The notes under the pieces were generated by a model. The model saw nothing but the letters and a program-made list of their open reading frames with translations, was not told the origin of the DNA and ran no database searches. The translations under genes and the position numbers were made by a program. This document shows, one piece after another, positions 7,764 through 15,168 of a stretch of DNA of 64,000 nt (the first letter of the stretch is position 1; the number at the start of each line of letters is the position of its first letter). This DNA is from Christiangramia gaetbulicola (GTDB lineage: Bacteria; Bacteroidota; Bacteroidia; Flavobacteriales; Flavobacteriaceae): assembly GCF_003054225.1 (NCBI RefSeq), contig NZ_QBKQ01000003.1, positions 124,001-188,000 on the forward strand. The letters are read 5' to 3'.

Positions 7764-9722
7764 TTGATCTCGAAAACCACTATTGATAATGTTTTTGAAA
7801 CCGCCCGCGTAGAGGAGGTTATCGGTGATTTTGTACAGCTGAAAAAATCGGGGAGCAACATGAAAGGTTTAAGTCCTTTTACAGATGAGCGCTCTCCAAG
7901 TTTCATGGTTTCTCCCGTGAAGCAGATCTGGAAAGATTTTAGTAGTGGGAAGGGAGGGAATGTTGTGGCTTTCTTGATGGAACATGAACATTTTACGTAT
8001 CCAGAAGCTATTAAATACCTCGCGAAAAAGTACAATATTGAGGTCGAAGAGACTCAGCAAAGTGATGAGCAGAAAGAACAGGCTAACGAGCGGGAAAGTA
8101 TGTACCTCGTTTCAGAATATGCCAATGAGTTCTTTCAAAAGCGCATGCATGAGACAGACGAAGGGCAGGCGATTGGTCTCAGTTATTTTAAGGAAAGAGG
8201 TTTTACTCCTGAAACCATTAAGAAATTTGACCTTGGATATTCACCAGACGATTGGGAGGTTTTTACCAAAACAGCACTCGATGATGGCTATAAGCTGGAA
8301 TATCTTGAGAAGACAGGTCTTACCATAGTAAAAGAAAATAAGCGTTTCGATAGGTTCAAGGGGAGGGTAATGTTCCCTATTCATTCCATGTCTGGTCGTG
8401 TGCTTGGATTTGGTGGGAGGATACTTTCGAATACCAAAAAAGCCGCTAAATATTTAAATTCACCAGAGAGTGATATCTACCATAAGAGCAAGGTGCTTTA
8501 TGGAATCTATTATGCCAAACAGGCGATCGCCAAAGAAGATAATTGTTACCTGGTAGAAGGTTATACAGATGTGATCCAGTTCCATCAAAGTGGAATTGAA
8601 AATACAGTATCTTCTTCAGGAACAGCGCTTACACCAGAACAGATAAGATTGATTAACCGGCTTACTAAGAATATTACTGTTCTTTTTGATGGTGATGCGG
8701 CCGGGACCCGGGCTTCATTACGTGGGATAGATCTTATCCTCGAGCAGGGAATGAATGTAAAGGTTTGCCCTTTCCCGGAGGGAGAAGATCCAGATAGTTT
8801 TGCCCGGGCAAATTCTGAAGATGAATTAAGGGAGTTTCTTCAGGAAAATTCATACGACTTTATCACCTATAAGGCTTCCCTGTTAATGGATGAGGCCAAG
8901 AATGATCCGGTAAAAAAAGCAGGATTGATCAGGGATATGGTAAACAGTATTTCTAAGATCCCAGATAATATTCAGCGGGAAGTTTACCTGCAGGAATGTT
9001 CAAGGATCATGGACATTAATGAAGATGTGCTTTATGCTTCCCTGGCTCAGATAGAAAATAAAGATCCTAAATCTTCGGCTCAGCCCAAAAAGCGGAGCAT
9101 GGAAGTGGTCAAGGAGAAAGAAACTCAAAAAACTAAGGTTGATCAGCTTTATGAGCTTGAAAGGAAGATCATCAGCTTATTGGTGCTTTATGGGAAACAG
9201 GATGGTGAATTCCATGATATTCTTTTAAAGCAAAATGAGCAGGGTGAAATGGTTTATGAATCTGAAGTTCAGGAAGCCAAAGTTTTTGAAAAAATATTCC
9301 TTGATCTGCAGGAAGATGAGATCGAGTTTACCAATGAAGATTTTAAAGAGCTTTTCTTTTTGCTGATAGAAAAACTGAACTCTGAAGACGAGTTTGGGGT
9401 GGAGATGATCATCAATGAACTAAAAGAATCCCAGGCCGTTAAGCTTACCGATATTCTAATGGAGGAGGAGCAATACGAATTGCACGACTGGGAAAGACAT
9501 GATATTCCTGTGAAGAAAAAAGAACAGGGAATTTCACAATACGTTACTCAAACTATTCTATCCCTAAGAAGATACCTGGTTGGCAGAAAGATCAATGAGC
9601 TGGTTGAGGCAATGAAGGATGCCGATTCTGATGAAGAAAACAGAACCGAAATGATCCAGGAGATCATGAGCTATACCAGTTTAAGTACGATACTTTCAGA
9701 CAGGCTGGGCAGGGTTATGTAG
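7764..9722 (+). CDS. dnaG: DNA primase DnaG lacking the canonical zinc ligands
   Basis: It makes RNA primers at the replication fork together with the DnaB helicase. At 652 residues it has the bacterial layout: N-terminal region about 1-100, RNA-polymerase core about 110-350 with TOPRIM motifs VEGYTDVIQFHQSG (conserved Glu) and VLFDGDAAGTRAS (Asp-x-Asp), and a C-terminal helicase-binding region about 430-652. The N-terminus keeps the SPFTDERSPSF and DFSSGKGG framework, but the CHC2 ligands are replaced: Cys by Ser37 and Asp58, His by Thr40, Cys by Ser61. The start is TTG at 7764 (ISKTTIDNVFETARVEEVI); this fits the usual N-terminus of the family, and no better ATG exists upstream. Its stop overlaps the convergent regulator gene by 8 bases. 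Confidence 0.95.
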   Translation: MISKTTIDNVFETARVEEVIGDFVQLKKSGSNMKGLSPFTDERSPSFMVSPVKQIWKDFSSGKGGNVVAFLMEHEHFTYPEAIKYLAKKYNIEVEETQQSDEQKEQANERESMYLVSEYANEFFQKRMHETDEGQAIGLSYFKERGFTPETIKKFDLGYSPDDWEVFTKTALDDGYKLEYLEKTGLTIVKENKRFDRFKGRVMFPIHSMSGRVLGFGGRILSNTKKAAKYLNSPESDIYHKSKVLYGIYYAKQAIAKEDNCYLVEGYTDVIQFHQSGIENTVSSSGTALTPEQIRLINRLTKNITVLFDGDAAGTRASLRGIDLILEQGMNVKVCPFPEGEDPDSFARANSEDELREFLQENSYDFITYKASLLMDEAKNDPVKKAGLIRDMVNSISKIPDNIQREVYLQECSRIMDINEDVLYASLAQIENKDPKSSAQPKKRSMEVVKEKETQKTKVDQLYELERKIISLLVLYGKQDGEFHDILLKQNEQGEMVYESEVQEAKVFEKIFLDLQEDEIEFTNEDFKELFFLLIEKLNSEDEFGVEMIINELKESQAVKLTDILMEEEQYELHDWERHDIPVKKKEQGISQYVTQTILSLRRYLVGRKINELVEAMKDADSDEENRTEMIQEIMSYTSLSTILSDRLGRVM

Positions 9723-10353
9723 TATTTAACTGTAAAAGCCTGGACTGAGTGATGAGGTCTGCTACATTATCAACCTTTAACTTTTTAAGTAGCCTGGTCT
9801 TATAGGTACTTACCGTTTTCTCATTTATATCCAGAGCCTCTGCGATATCCTTATTCCGCTTACCAGATGAAAGTAAATTCAGCACTTCGGTTTCTCTGGT
9901 AGAGAGTTTTTTAAATTTTGTAATCAAACTCTTACCTCTTGAAATTCCTGAGTTTAGCTTTTCAGTGATCTTACGATTTAGATAGATTCCACCACGTGCT
10001 ACCTGATAAATCGCTTTCTCTAAAGTTTCATTATCTGTATGTTTAGAAATATAACCAGCCGCTCCTGCTTTAATAGCACTTAGGGCATACATTTCTTCTG
10101 GGTGAGAACTGAATATGAGTGTCTTTACCTCAGGATATTCCTGCTTAATACGTCTAATAGCGTTGATCCCGTTTATCTGGGGAAGATCTAATTCTAATAT
10201 CAAAACATCTGGAGCTTCCTTGTCTAACTGACTAAAAAGCTGAGTCCCGCTGCCAACTCTTCCTGTAACCTGAAGCGCCGGATTGTTTTGAAGCACACAT
10301 TTTACACCCTCTAAAATGATCGGGTGATGATCTGCAATTAATACTCGATACAT
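9715..10353 (-). CDS. NarL/FixJ-type response regulator with atypical receiver
   Basis: A 212-residue regulator with a receiver domain (about 1-120) and a LuxR-type helix-turn-helix (about 145-205: LSTRETEVLNLLSSGKRNKDIAEALDINEKTVSTYKTRLL). The DNA-binding half is canonical. In the receiver, the Asp-Asp pair after beta-1 reads D8-H9 and the residue aligned with the phosphoacceptor Asp is Glu54 (PDVLILELDLPQING). The beta-5 Lys (YISKHT) is kept. It may therefore not be phosphorylated normally and could be constitutively active or controlled in another way. No histidine kinase gene is adjacent. nadE lies 113 bases upstream on the same strand; convergent dnaG overlaps its 3' end. Confidence 0.9.
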   Translation of the reverse strand: MYRVLIADHHPIILEGVKCVLQNNPALQVTGRVGSGTQLFSQLDKEAPDVLILELDLPQINGINAIRRIKQEYPEVKTLIFSSHPEEMYALSAIKAGAAGYISKHTDNETLEKAIYQVARGGIYLNRKITEKLNSGISRGKSLITKFKKLSTRETEVLNLLSSGKRNKDIAEALDINEKTVSTYKTRLLKKLKVDNVADLITQSRLLQLNTT

Positions 10354-10466
10354 GATTTTAAATTAAAACAAGTCCGGGGGTAACTCGTTGAGTTTGGTTC
10401 TGTTAACCTAAAATAATGCTTTGACTTTTTATAAAGGAAATCTGTCAGATTTATTCGACAAGATGT

Positions 10467-11258
10467 CTATTTTTTCAGGTGAATGGGGATTTCGCAAACC
10501 GGTATCGGATGCATTTTATGCTGGTTGGCTTTATTCAGTCTGCTGTAGATGGAGAAGACTTCTCTCTTTCTGCCTTCAAAATCATCAATGGTTTTGCCAT
10601 CTTCCTTGCTTTTCATGGCCCATTCTAATTCGTCGTAAGATGCTCCAAGTTGATCTTCATCACTTCTACTGTCACCAAAAAGACCATCTGTAGGAGGAGC
10701 CTGCATGATCTCATCTATAATATGCAAATACTCTCCCAGTTCATAAACCTCGCTTTTAACCAGGTCTGCAATTGGGCTTAGATCTACTCCGCCATCACCA
10801 TATTTTGTGTAAAAGCCTACACCAAAATCTTCTACTTTATTTCCTGTTCCGGCTACAAGATATTTATGCAGGCCGGCGAAATAATATAGAGTGGTCATTC
10901 TTAATCTTGCACGGGAATTAGCCAGGCTAAGATCGAGGGTTGTGGTCTCACGATGCTGAGGCATGCCTTTTCTAAACTCTTCAAATACCGGGGTCAGGTT
11001 TATTTCAAGGCTGCTCACATTGGCAAAATTATGCTGTAACTCCTCTATGTGTTTCCTGGCTCTGCTTATTTGGTTCTTGTCCTGGTGTATCGGCATTTCC
11101 AGGCAAAGCGTAGGCATTCCTGTTTTTGCACATAGGGTAGAGGTTACTGCCGAATCGATTCCGCCGCTAACTCCAATTACAAATCCATTCATATTGGCTT
11201 TGGTTGCATAGTCCTTAAGCCAGTTAATAATATGGTCAGCTACTTTTTCGATCCGCAT
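10467..11258 (-). CDS. nadE: NH3-dependent NAD+ synthetase
   Basis: It amidates nicotinic acid adenine dinucleotide to NAD+ using ATP and ammonia, the last step of NAD synthesis. The protein has 263 residues with no glutaminase domain, so it is the short ammonia-dependent form. The ATP-pyrophosphatase loop GVSGGIDSAVTSTLC is near residue 28, and the NaAD/ATP region GTGNKVEDFGVGFYTKYGDGG and DLSPIADLVKSEVYELG are typical. I place the start at 11258 (MRIEKVADHI): the frame stays open another 68 codons upstream, but that part would cover the gldB promoter and overlap the divergent gldB gene. The order nadE facing gldB-gldC is known from other flavobacteria. Confidence 0.95.
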   Translation of the reverse strand: MRIEKVADHIINWLKDYATKANMNGFVIGVSGGIDSAVTSTLCAKTGMPTLCLEMPIHQDKNQISRARKHIEELQHNFANVSSLEINLTPVFEEFRKGMPQHRETTTLDLSLANSRARLRMTTLYYFAGLHKYLVAGTGNKVEDFGVGFYTKYGDGGVDLSPIADLVKSEVYELGEYLHIIDEIMQAPPTDGLFGDSRSDEDQLGASYDELEWAMKSKEDGKTIDDFEGRKREVFSIYSRLNKANQHKMHPIPVCEIPIHLKK

Positions 11259-11262
11259 AATA

Positions 11263-11294
11263 TTGGGTGATTTAGTTTGTAAGTAATACCTTTG
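11263..11294 (+). promoter_or_regulatory. Candidate promoter for gldB-gldC (TTG-N21-TACCTTTG)
   Basis: TTG at 11263-11265 and TACCTTTG at 11287-11294, spaced 21 bases, match the Bacteroidetes consensus exactly. They would give a leader of about 65 bases before gldB. Confidence 0.6.
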
Positions 11295-11299
11295 CCACA

Positions 11300-11307
11300 C
11301 AAATCTA
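11300..11307 (-). promoter_or_regulatory. Candidate -7 element (TAGATTTG) for nadE
   Basis: On the minus strand this matches TAnnTTTG and would start transcription about 35 bases before the nadE ATG. No well-spaced -33 was found. It lies only five bases from the gldB -7 element on the other strand. Confidence 0.45.
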
Positions 11308-11364
11308 ATACTTAAAGCCAATTTTTGAAAGGCACAGGCGTTAAAGCCTTCATAATAGAAAGCT

Positions 11365-12324
11365 ATGCTGAAGAAATTAGGGTTTATTATACTACTCATT
11401 AGTCTTTTTTCCTGCGACAAAAAATCTGAAACCGAAGCTAAGATCGAAAAGGTGGATGCCAATTTTGAGCTGATTAGATTTGACCAAAAATTCGCCGAAA
11501 CCAGCGAAGAGAATTTGCCGCAATTAAAAGCTGAATATCCCTTTCTTTTTCCTGAACAATATCCAGATAGTTTGTGGGTGCAGAAATTGAATGATACTAT
11601 TCAGCAGGAGATCGAAGCAGAGATCAATAAAGTGTTTTCAGAATTCACTAAAGAGAATGATGAGTTGCATAGTCTCTTCCAGCACGTGAAATATTATTTT
11701 CCAGATTTCCAGGTGCCAGATGTGATCACGGTAACTTCAGAAGTAGATTATAAGAACAAGACCATTTATACGGGTGAATATCTGTTTGTTGCTTTGGATA
11801 CCTATCTGGGCCCAGAGCATAAATTCTATATAGGTATTCAGGAATTTCTAAAGAAGAATTTCAGAAAAGAACAGATCGTTTCTGATGCTGCTGCAGAAAT
11901 TGCTGAAAAATATGTACCCAAGGCCGATTCAAGAACATTTCTGTCTCATATGATCTATTATGGGAAACTATTGTATTTAAAAGACAGGTTCATTCCTTTT
12001 AAGTCTGATGCCGAAAAGATCGGGTACAGTGATGATGAACTGGAATGGGTGAAATCTAATGAAGACCAGATCTGGCGATATTTCATAGAAAACGAGCTAA
12101 TTTTTGATACAGATTCCAAGTTATATACAAGGTTCCTATACCCAGCACCTTTTTCTAAATTCTATTTGCAACTGGATTCAGAATCGCCGGCAAGGGTGGG
12201 GCAGTATATTGGCTGGAATATTGTGAGAGCCTATATGGAGAAGAATGATGTTTCCATCAAAACAATGCTGAACACTTCAGCAGAAGAAATTTTTAATAAA
12301 GCGAACTATAAACCGAAGAAATAA
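11365..12324 (+). CDS. gldB: Gliding motility lipoprotein GldB
   Basis: A membrane lipoprotein required for surface gliding in Flavobacterium. The protein has 319 residues, with a type II signal peptide ending in the lipobox LFSC (Cys about residue 17) followed by DKK. The body matches GldB as I know it, with the conserved opening ELIRFDQKF and the segment YPFLFPEQYPDSLW. Its biochemical function is unsettled; GldB is one of the Gld proteins needed for motility but is not one of the core type IX secretion components. The stop codon shares one base with the gldC ATG, and the run gldB, gldC and the CxxC protein is one operon. Confidence 0.93.
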   Translation: MLKKLGFIILLISLFSCDKKSETEAKIEKVDANFELIRFDQKFAETSEENLPQLKAEYPFLFPEQYPDSLWVQKLNDTIQQEIEAEINKVFSEFTKENDELHSLFQHVKYYFPDFQVPDVITVTSEVDYKNKTIYTGEYLFVALDTYLGPEHKFYIGIQEFLKKNFRKEQIVSDAAAEIAEKYVPKADSRTFLSHMIYYGKLLYLKDRFIPFKSDAEKIGYSDDELEWVKSNEDQIWRYFIENELIFDTDSKLYTRFLYPAPFSKFYLQLDSESPARVGQYIGWNIVRAYMEKNDVSIKTMLNTSAEEIFNKANYKPKK

Positions 12325-12662
12325 TGTCTCAATTCAAGAAATCTGAAATAAATATAGAGGTAGTTACCGATGAAAATCACGTTCCGGAAAATATTACCTG
12401 GAGTGCAGAAGATGGTAATGTTTACAAGGAAGATGCTAAAGCTTTGATGCTTTCAGTTTGGGATTCAAAAGACCAGGAAACTTTAAGGATCGATCTTTGG
12501 ACCAAAGAGATGCCGGTAGATGAGATGAAGAAGTTCTTCCATCAAACGCTGGTTTCTATGAGCGATACTTATTTTAGAGCTACACAGGACGATAAGATGC
12601 GCGATACCATGAAGGATTTCTGCGATTATTTTGCTGAAAAGACCGAAATAAAAAAGAGCTAG
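12324..12662 (+). CDS. gldC: Gliding motility protein GldC
   Basis: A 112-residue soluble protein with no signal peptide or membrane segment, so probably cytoplasmic. It matches GldC (SEINIEVVTDENHVPENITW, then WTKEMPVDEMKKFF and a C-terminal DTMKDFCDYFAEKTEI). In Flavobacterium johnsoniae gldC is cotranscribed with gldB, and loss of GldC gives partial motility defects. No enzymatic motif is visible. Both junctions are one-base stop/start overlaps, indicating translational coupling with gldB and with the next gene. Confidence 0.93.
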   Translation: MSQFKKSEINIEVVTDENHVPENITWSAEDGNVYKEDAKALMLSVWDSKDQETLRIDLWTKEMPVDEMKKFFHQTLVSMSDTYFRATQDDKMRDTMKDFCDYFAEKTEIKKS

Positions 12663-13030
12663 TGCAAAAACTGATATTTGTATATAATGCCGATTCTGGC
12701 AAGCTCAATGCATTGATGGATTCATTACAAAAAGTAGTGAATCCATCTTCTTATTCCTGTAAACTCTGTGAGCTCACTTATGGTTTGATGGAGGAGAAGA
12801 AGGAATGGAAAAGTTTCAGGCAAAGCCTGGATGTTGAAACCGATTTTCTTCATAAAGACGAATTCCTGAAAGCTTATGCCTCCAAATTCGGGCATAAATT
12901 TGAATTTCCGGTAGTCCTTGTTCAGACCGATAAAGGCCTGGAAGTGTTTATTTCCAAAAATGAATTTTCAGAGATCGACGATCTCAATGTTTTAATGGAG
13001 ACGATAAAAGAAAGAATGCAGCTTTACTAG
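12662..13030 (+). CDS. Conserved small protein with a CxxC motif, coupled to gldBC
   Basis: A 122-residue soluble protein of unknown function. The opening KLIFVYNADSG looks like a first beta strand and loop, and residues about 32-38 (YSCKLCELTYG) hold a CxxC pair that could be a redox or metal site. The remainder is mixed alpha/beta with a His-Lys-Asp-Glu segment (FLHKDEFLKAYASKFGH). It starts with GTG overlapping the gldC stop by one base, so it belongs to the gldBC operon. I recall similar small proteins in many bacteria annotated only as hypothetical. A thioredoxin-like role is a guess. Its stop codon is shared as a palindromic CTAG with convergent engB. Confidence 0.8.
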   Translation: MQKLIFVYNADSGKLNALMDSLQKVVNPSSYSCKLCELTYGLMEEKKEWKSFRQSLDVETDFLHKDEFLKAYASKFGHKFEFPVVLVQTDKGLEVFISKNEFSEIDDLNVLMETIKERMQLY

Positions 13031-13632
13031 GATTTCCGCAGCTGCTCGTTCACTTCCTCTATATAATCCAGAACATCATCCTGACCTAATTTTGTAGTGG
13101 CTGAGGTAATAAAATACTGAGGCATTTCTTCCCAGGTTTCCAGCATTTCATTTTTGTAATTCTCGATGTTCTCTTCTAAAACCTTCGGTTTTAGTTTATC
13201 GGCTTTGGTGAATATGATGCAAAACGGTACTGCGTTCTCTCCAAGCCATTGCATGAATTCCATATCTATTGGCTGTGGTTTGTGCCTGGAATCTATCAGG
13301 ACAAAAGCGCAGATCATCTGCTTTCTTTTCTCGAAATAAGCGGTAATGAATTTCTGAAATACCCTTTTGGTAGATTTTGAGACCTGGGCATATCCATATC
13401 CTGGTAGATCTACCAGGTGCCAGTTATCATTGATCAAAAAGTGATTGATCAATTGTGTCTTACCTGGTTTTGCTGAAGTTTTTGCAAGGGATTTTCTTCC
13501 CGTGATCATGTTGATGAGGGATGATTTTCCCACATTACTTCGGCCAATAAAGGCGTATTCTGGAAGGCTGCTGTTTGGGCATTGATCAACTTTGGAGTTG
13601 CTTACCACAAATTCTGCCGTCTTGATTTTCAT
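13027..13632 (-). CDS. engB: Ribosome biogenesis GTPase EngB (YsxC/YihA)
   Basis: An essential TRAFAC-class GTPase that assists late 50S subunit assembly. At 201 residues it carries every G motif in order: G1 GRSNVGKSSL, switch I with TSAKPGKTQLI, G3 DLPGYGYA, G4 TKAD and G5 SATT. The length and the GYGYA sequence after the G3 Gly are specific to EngB among small GTPases. It lies 10 bases downstream of the alpha/beta hydrolase gene on the minus strand and is probably cotranscribed with it. Confidence 0.95.
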   Translation of the reverse strand: MKIKTAEFVVSNSKVDQCPNSSLPEYAFIGRSNVGKSSLINMITGRKSLAKTSAKPGKTQLINHFLINDNWHLVDLPGYGYAQVSKSTKRVFQKFITAYFEKRKQMICAFVLIDSRHKPQPIDMEFMQWLGENAVPFCIIFTKADKLKPKVLEENIENYKNEMLETWEEMPQYFITSATTKLGQDDVLDYIEEVNEQLRKS

Positions 13633-13642
13633 AAGAGCTGTT

Positions 13643-14407
13643 TTAGATCTTTCGTTCTTTCAACCATTCATGAAGCAACTGGTTGAATTCATCTGGATGT
13701 TCCATCATCGCAGCATGCCCGCACTTATCTATCCAGTAAAGATCTGAATCTGGTAAAAGGCGCTGAAAATCCTCTGCAACTTCGGGTGGAGTAACCGTGT
13801 CGTTCTTTCCCCAGATAATGCAGGTAGGAGTATTCATTTTTGGAAGATCCTTTGCCATATTATGGCGAATCGCACTTTTTGCTATGGCCAGGGTTTTTAC
13901 CAGTTTATTCCGGTCGCTTACAGTGTTGTATACTTCGTCTACGATCTCCTTGGTGGCAACTTCAGGATCATAAAAAACTGCTTCCGCTTTTTTCTTGATA
14001 AAGTCGTAATCGCCGCGCCTTGGGTAACTTTCGCCCATGGCATTTTCATAAAGTCCAGAACTTCCTGTGATCACCAATGCTTCTACAATTTCCGGAAACA
14101 TTTTTGTTGCCAGTAAAGCGATATGCCCGCCCAAGGAATTCCCTAAAAGAATCACTTTTTCGTAGCCTTTAAAATCAATAAATTCTTTCAGGTATTTAGC
14201 GAATGTACCTACGCTTGTCTTTAAAAGCGACATAGAATATAGTGGCAGTTCCGGTATAAGAACTTTGTATTCTTTTTCCGGAAAGTAATTGATTACACCA
14301 TCAAAATTACTGAGGCCTCCCATAAGTCCGTGAAGGATGACAATTGGTGTTCCTTCGCCTTTCTCAAGATATGTGAATTTTCCCTCTTGCCTTAAGTGAT
14401 CTTTCAT
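13643..14407 (-). CDS. Alpha/beta-hydrolase fold protein
   Basis: A 254-residue cytoplasmic hydrolase. The oxyanion region is VILHGLMGG (about 29-37), the nucleophile elbow is GNSLGGH (Ser about 98), the acid is Asp in IWGKNDTVTPPE and the base is His in CGHAAMMEHP. The full triad is intact, so it should be active. The substrate class (ester, lactone or C-C bond) cannot be told. A -7 box lies about 26 bases upstream of the start, and engB follows 10 bases downstream, so this gene probably heads the pair. Confidence 0.9.
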   Translation of the reverse strand: MKDHLRQEGKFTYLEKGEGTPIVILHGLMGGLSNFDGVINYFPEKEYKVLIPELPLYSMSLLKTSVGTFAKYLKEFIDFKGYEKVILLGNSLGGHIALLATKMFPEIVEALVITGSSGLYENAMGESYPRRGDYDFIKKKAEAVFYDPEVATKEIVDEVYNTVSDRNKLVKTLAIAKSAIRHNMAKDLPKMNTPTCIIWGKNDTVTPPEVAEDFQRLLPDSDLYWIDKCGHAAMMEHPDEFNQLLHEWLKERKI

Positions 14408-14432
14408 TGATAGCCTTTGCGGTTAGCAATCG

Positions 14433-14440
14433 CAAATATA
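14433..14440 (-). promoter_or_regulatory. Candidate -7 element (TATATTTG) for hydrolase-engB
   Basis: It matches TAnnTTTG on the minus strand, with a predicted start point about 20 bases before the ATG at 14407. No correctly spaced -33 TTG was seen. Confidence 0.5.
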
Positions 14441-14614
14441 GCGATTTCGATACAAGTATAATCATTTTTAAGTAACTGCAAAGGCTTTTATGCGAAGTGG
14501 GAAATTTATAAACAGCTGGTTTTATTAATGCTTCTATCCACAAATTCCCACCGTTTTTCAAAATACTGAATCCTAAGCCTATAGCGCTATTTCAAAGGTT
14601 TTCAATTACATACA

Positions 14615-14662
14615 GTGGTAAAACTTATCAACATTGTGGTAAAAAGTGGTAAATTGTGGTAA
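14615..14662 (+). promoter_or_regulatory. MraZ operator: four GTGGTAA repeats
   Basis: GTGGTAA begins at 14615, 14636, 14646 and 14656. The last three are exactly 10 bases apart, and the first is 21 bases upstream with a degenerate gap where another copy would fall. MraZ in other bacteria binds tandem GTG(G)-containing repeats with 10-base period upstream of its own gene, so these are very probably its autoregulatory sites. The rest of the 290-base gap 14408-14697 shows no gene. Confidence 0.82.
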
Positions 14663-14671
14663 TATTTTCAA

Positions 14672-14679
14672 TATATTTG
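14672..14679 (+). promoter_or_regulatory. -7 element (TATATTTG) of the dcw operon promoter
   Basis: An exact TAnnTTTG match ten bases after the last MraZ repeat. Transcription would start about 12 bases before the mraZ GTG. The -33 region coincides with the MraZ repeats (TTG at 14654 is only 15 bases away), so bound MraZ would block the polymerase. Confidence 0.6.
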
Positions 14680-14697
14680 GCTCTATAATACCTAACC

Positions 14698-15168
14698 GTG
14701 ATAAATTTAATTGGGACATACGAATGCAAAGTCGATGCGAAAGGCCGTTTAATGGTGCCTTCAGCGTTGAAGAAGCAATTAGCTCCCATGATGCAGAGCG
14801 GTTTTGTTATTAAGCGTGCAGTTTTCCAAAACTGCCTTGAGCTTTACCCTATGGACGAGTGGAATGTTCTAATGAGCAGAATGAACAAACTGAACAGGTT
14901 CAAGAAAAAAAATGTCGATTTTATTAGAAGGTTCACTGCCGGAGTTAAGACCGTTGAGGTTGATACTAATGGCAGATTGCTTATTCCAAAAGATCTGGTA
15001 GCATTTGCCGGAATCCAGAAAGAGATCGTGCTTTCCTCTGCTATTAATATAGTGGAGATTTGGGATAAAGATAAGTATGAAAATTCCATCGAAAATTCTT
15101 CAGATGATGATTTTGCAGATCTGGCTGAAGAAGTGATGGGTAACGATGATTTTGATGGAGTATCATAA
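14698..15168 (+). CDS. mraZ: Transcriptional regulator MraZ
   Basis: The first gene of the division/cell-wall cluster and a DNA-binding autorepressor in other bacteria, forming ring-shaped oligomers. The 156 residues hold two SpoVT/AbrB-like halves, each with the signature of the family: DAKGRLMVPSALKKQL (about 13-28) and DTNGRLLIPKDLV (about 84-96). The start is GTG, chosen because homologues begin a few residues before the first GTYECKVD strand. Its 3' end overlaps rsmH. The four upstream GTGGTAA repeats are its likely target. Confidence 0.95.
   Translation: MINLIGTYECKVDAKGRLMVPSALKKQLAPMMQSGFVIKRAVFQNCLELYPMDEWNVLMSRMNKLNRFKKKNVDFIRRFTAGVKTVEVDTNGRLLIPKDLVAFAGIQKEIVLSSAINIVEIWDKDKYENSIENSSDDDFADLAEEVMGNDDFDGVS

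Noticed and set aside
10421-10693. Possible 90-residue plus-strand gene between the response regulator and nadE
   Set aside because: It lies mostly antisense inside the well-supported nadE gene and encodes no recognisable protein.
11259-11462. N-terminal extension of nadE by 68 residues
   Set aside because: The extension would overlap the gldB gene and both predicted promoters; the protein from 11258 has the normal family length.
14532-14632. CTATCCACA and TTATCAACA near mraZ as DnaA boxes
   Set aside because: Each has a mismatch to TTATNCACA, only two are seen, and the nearby repeats are better explained as an MraZ operator.
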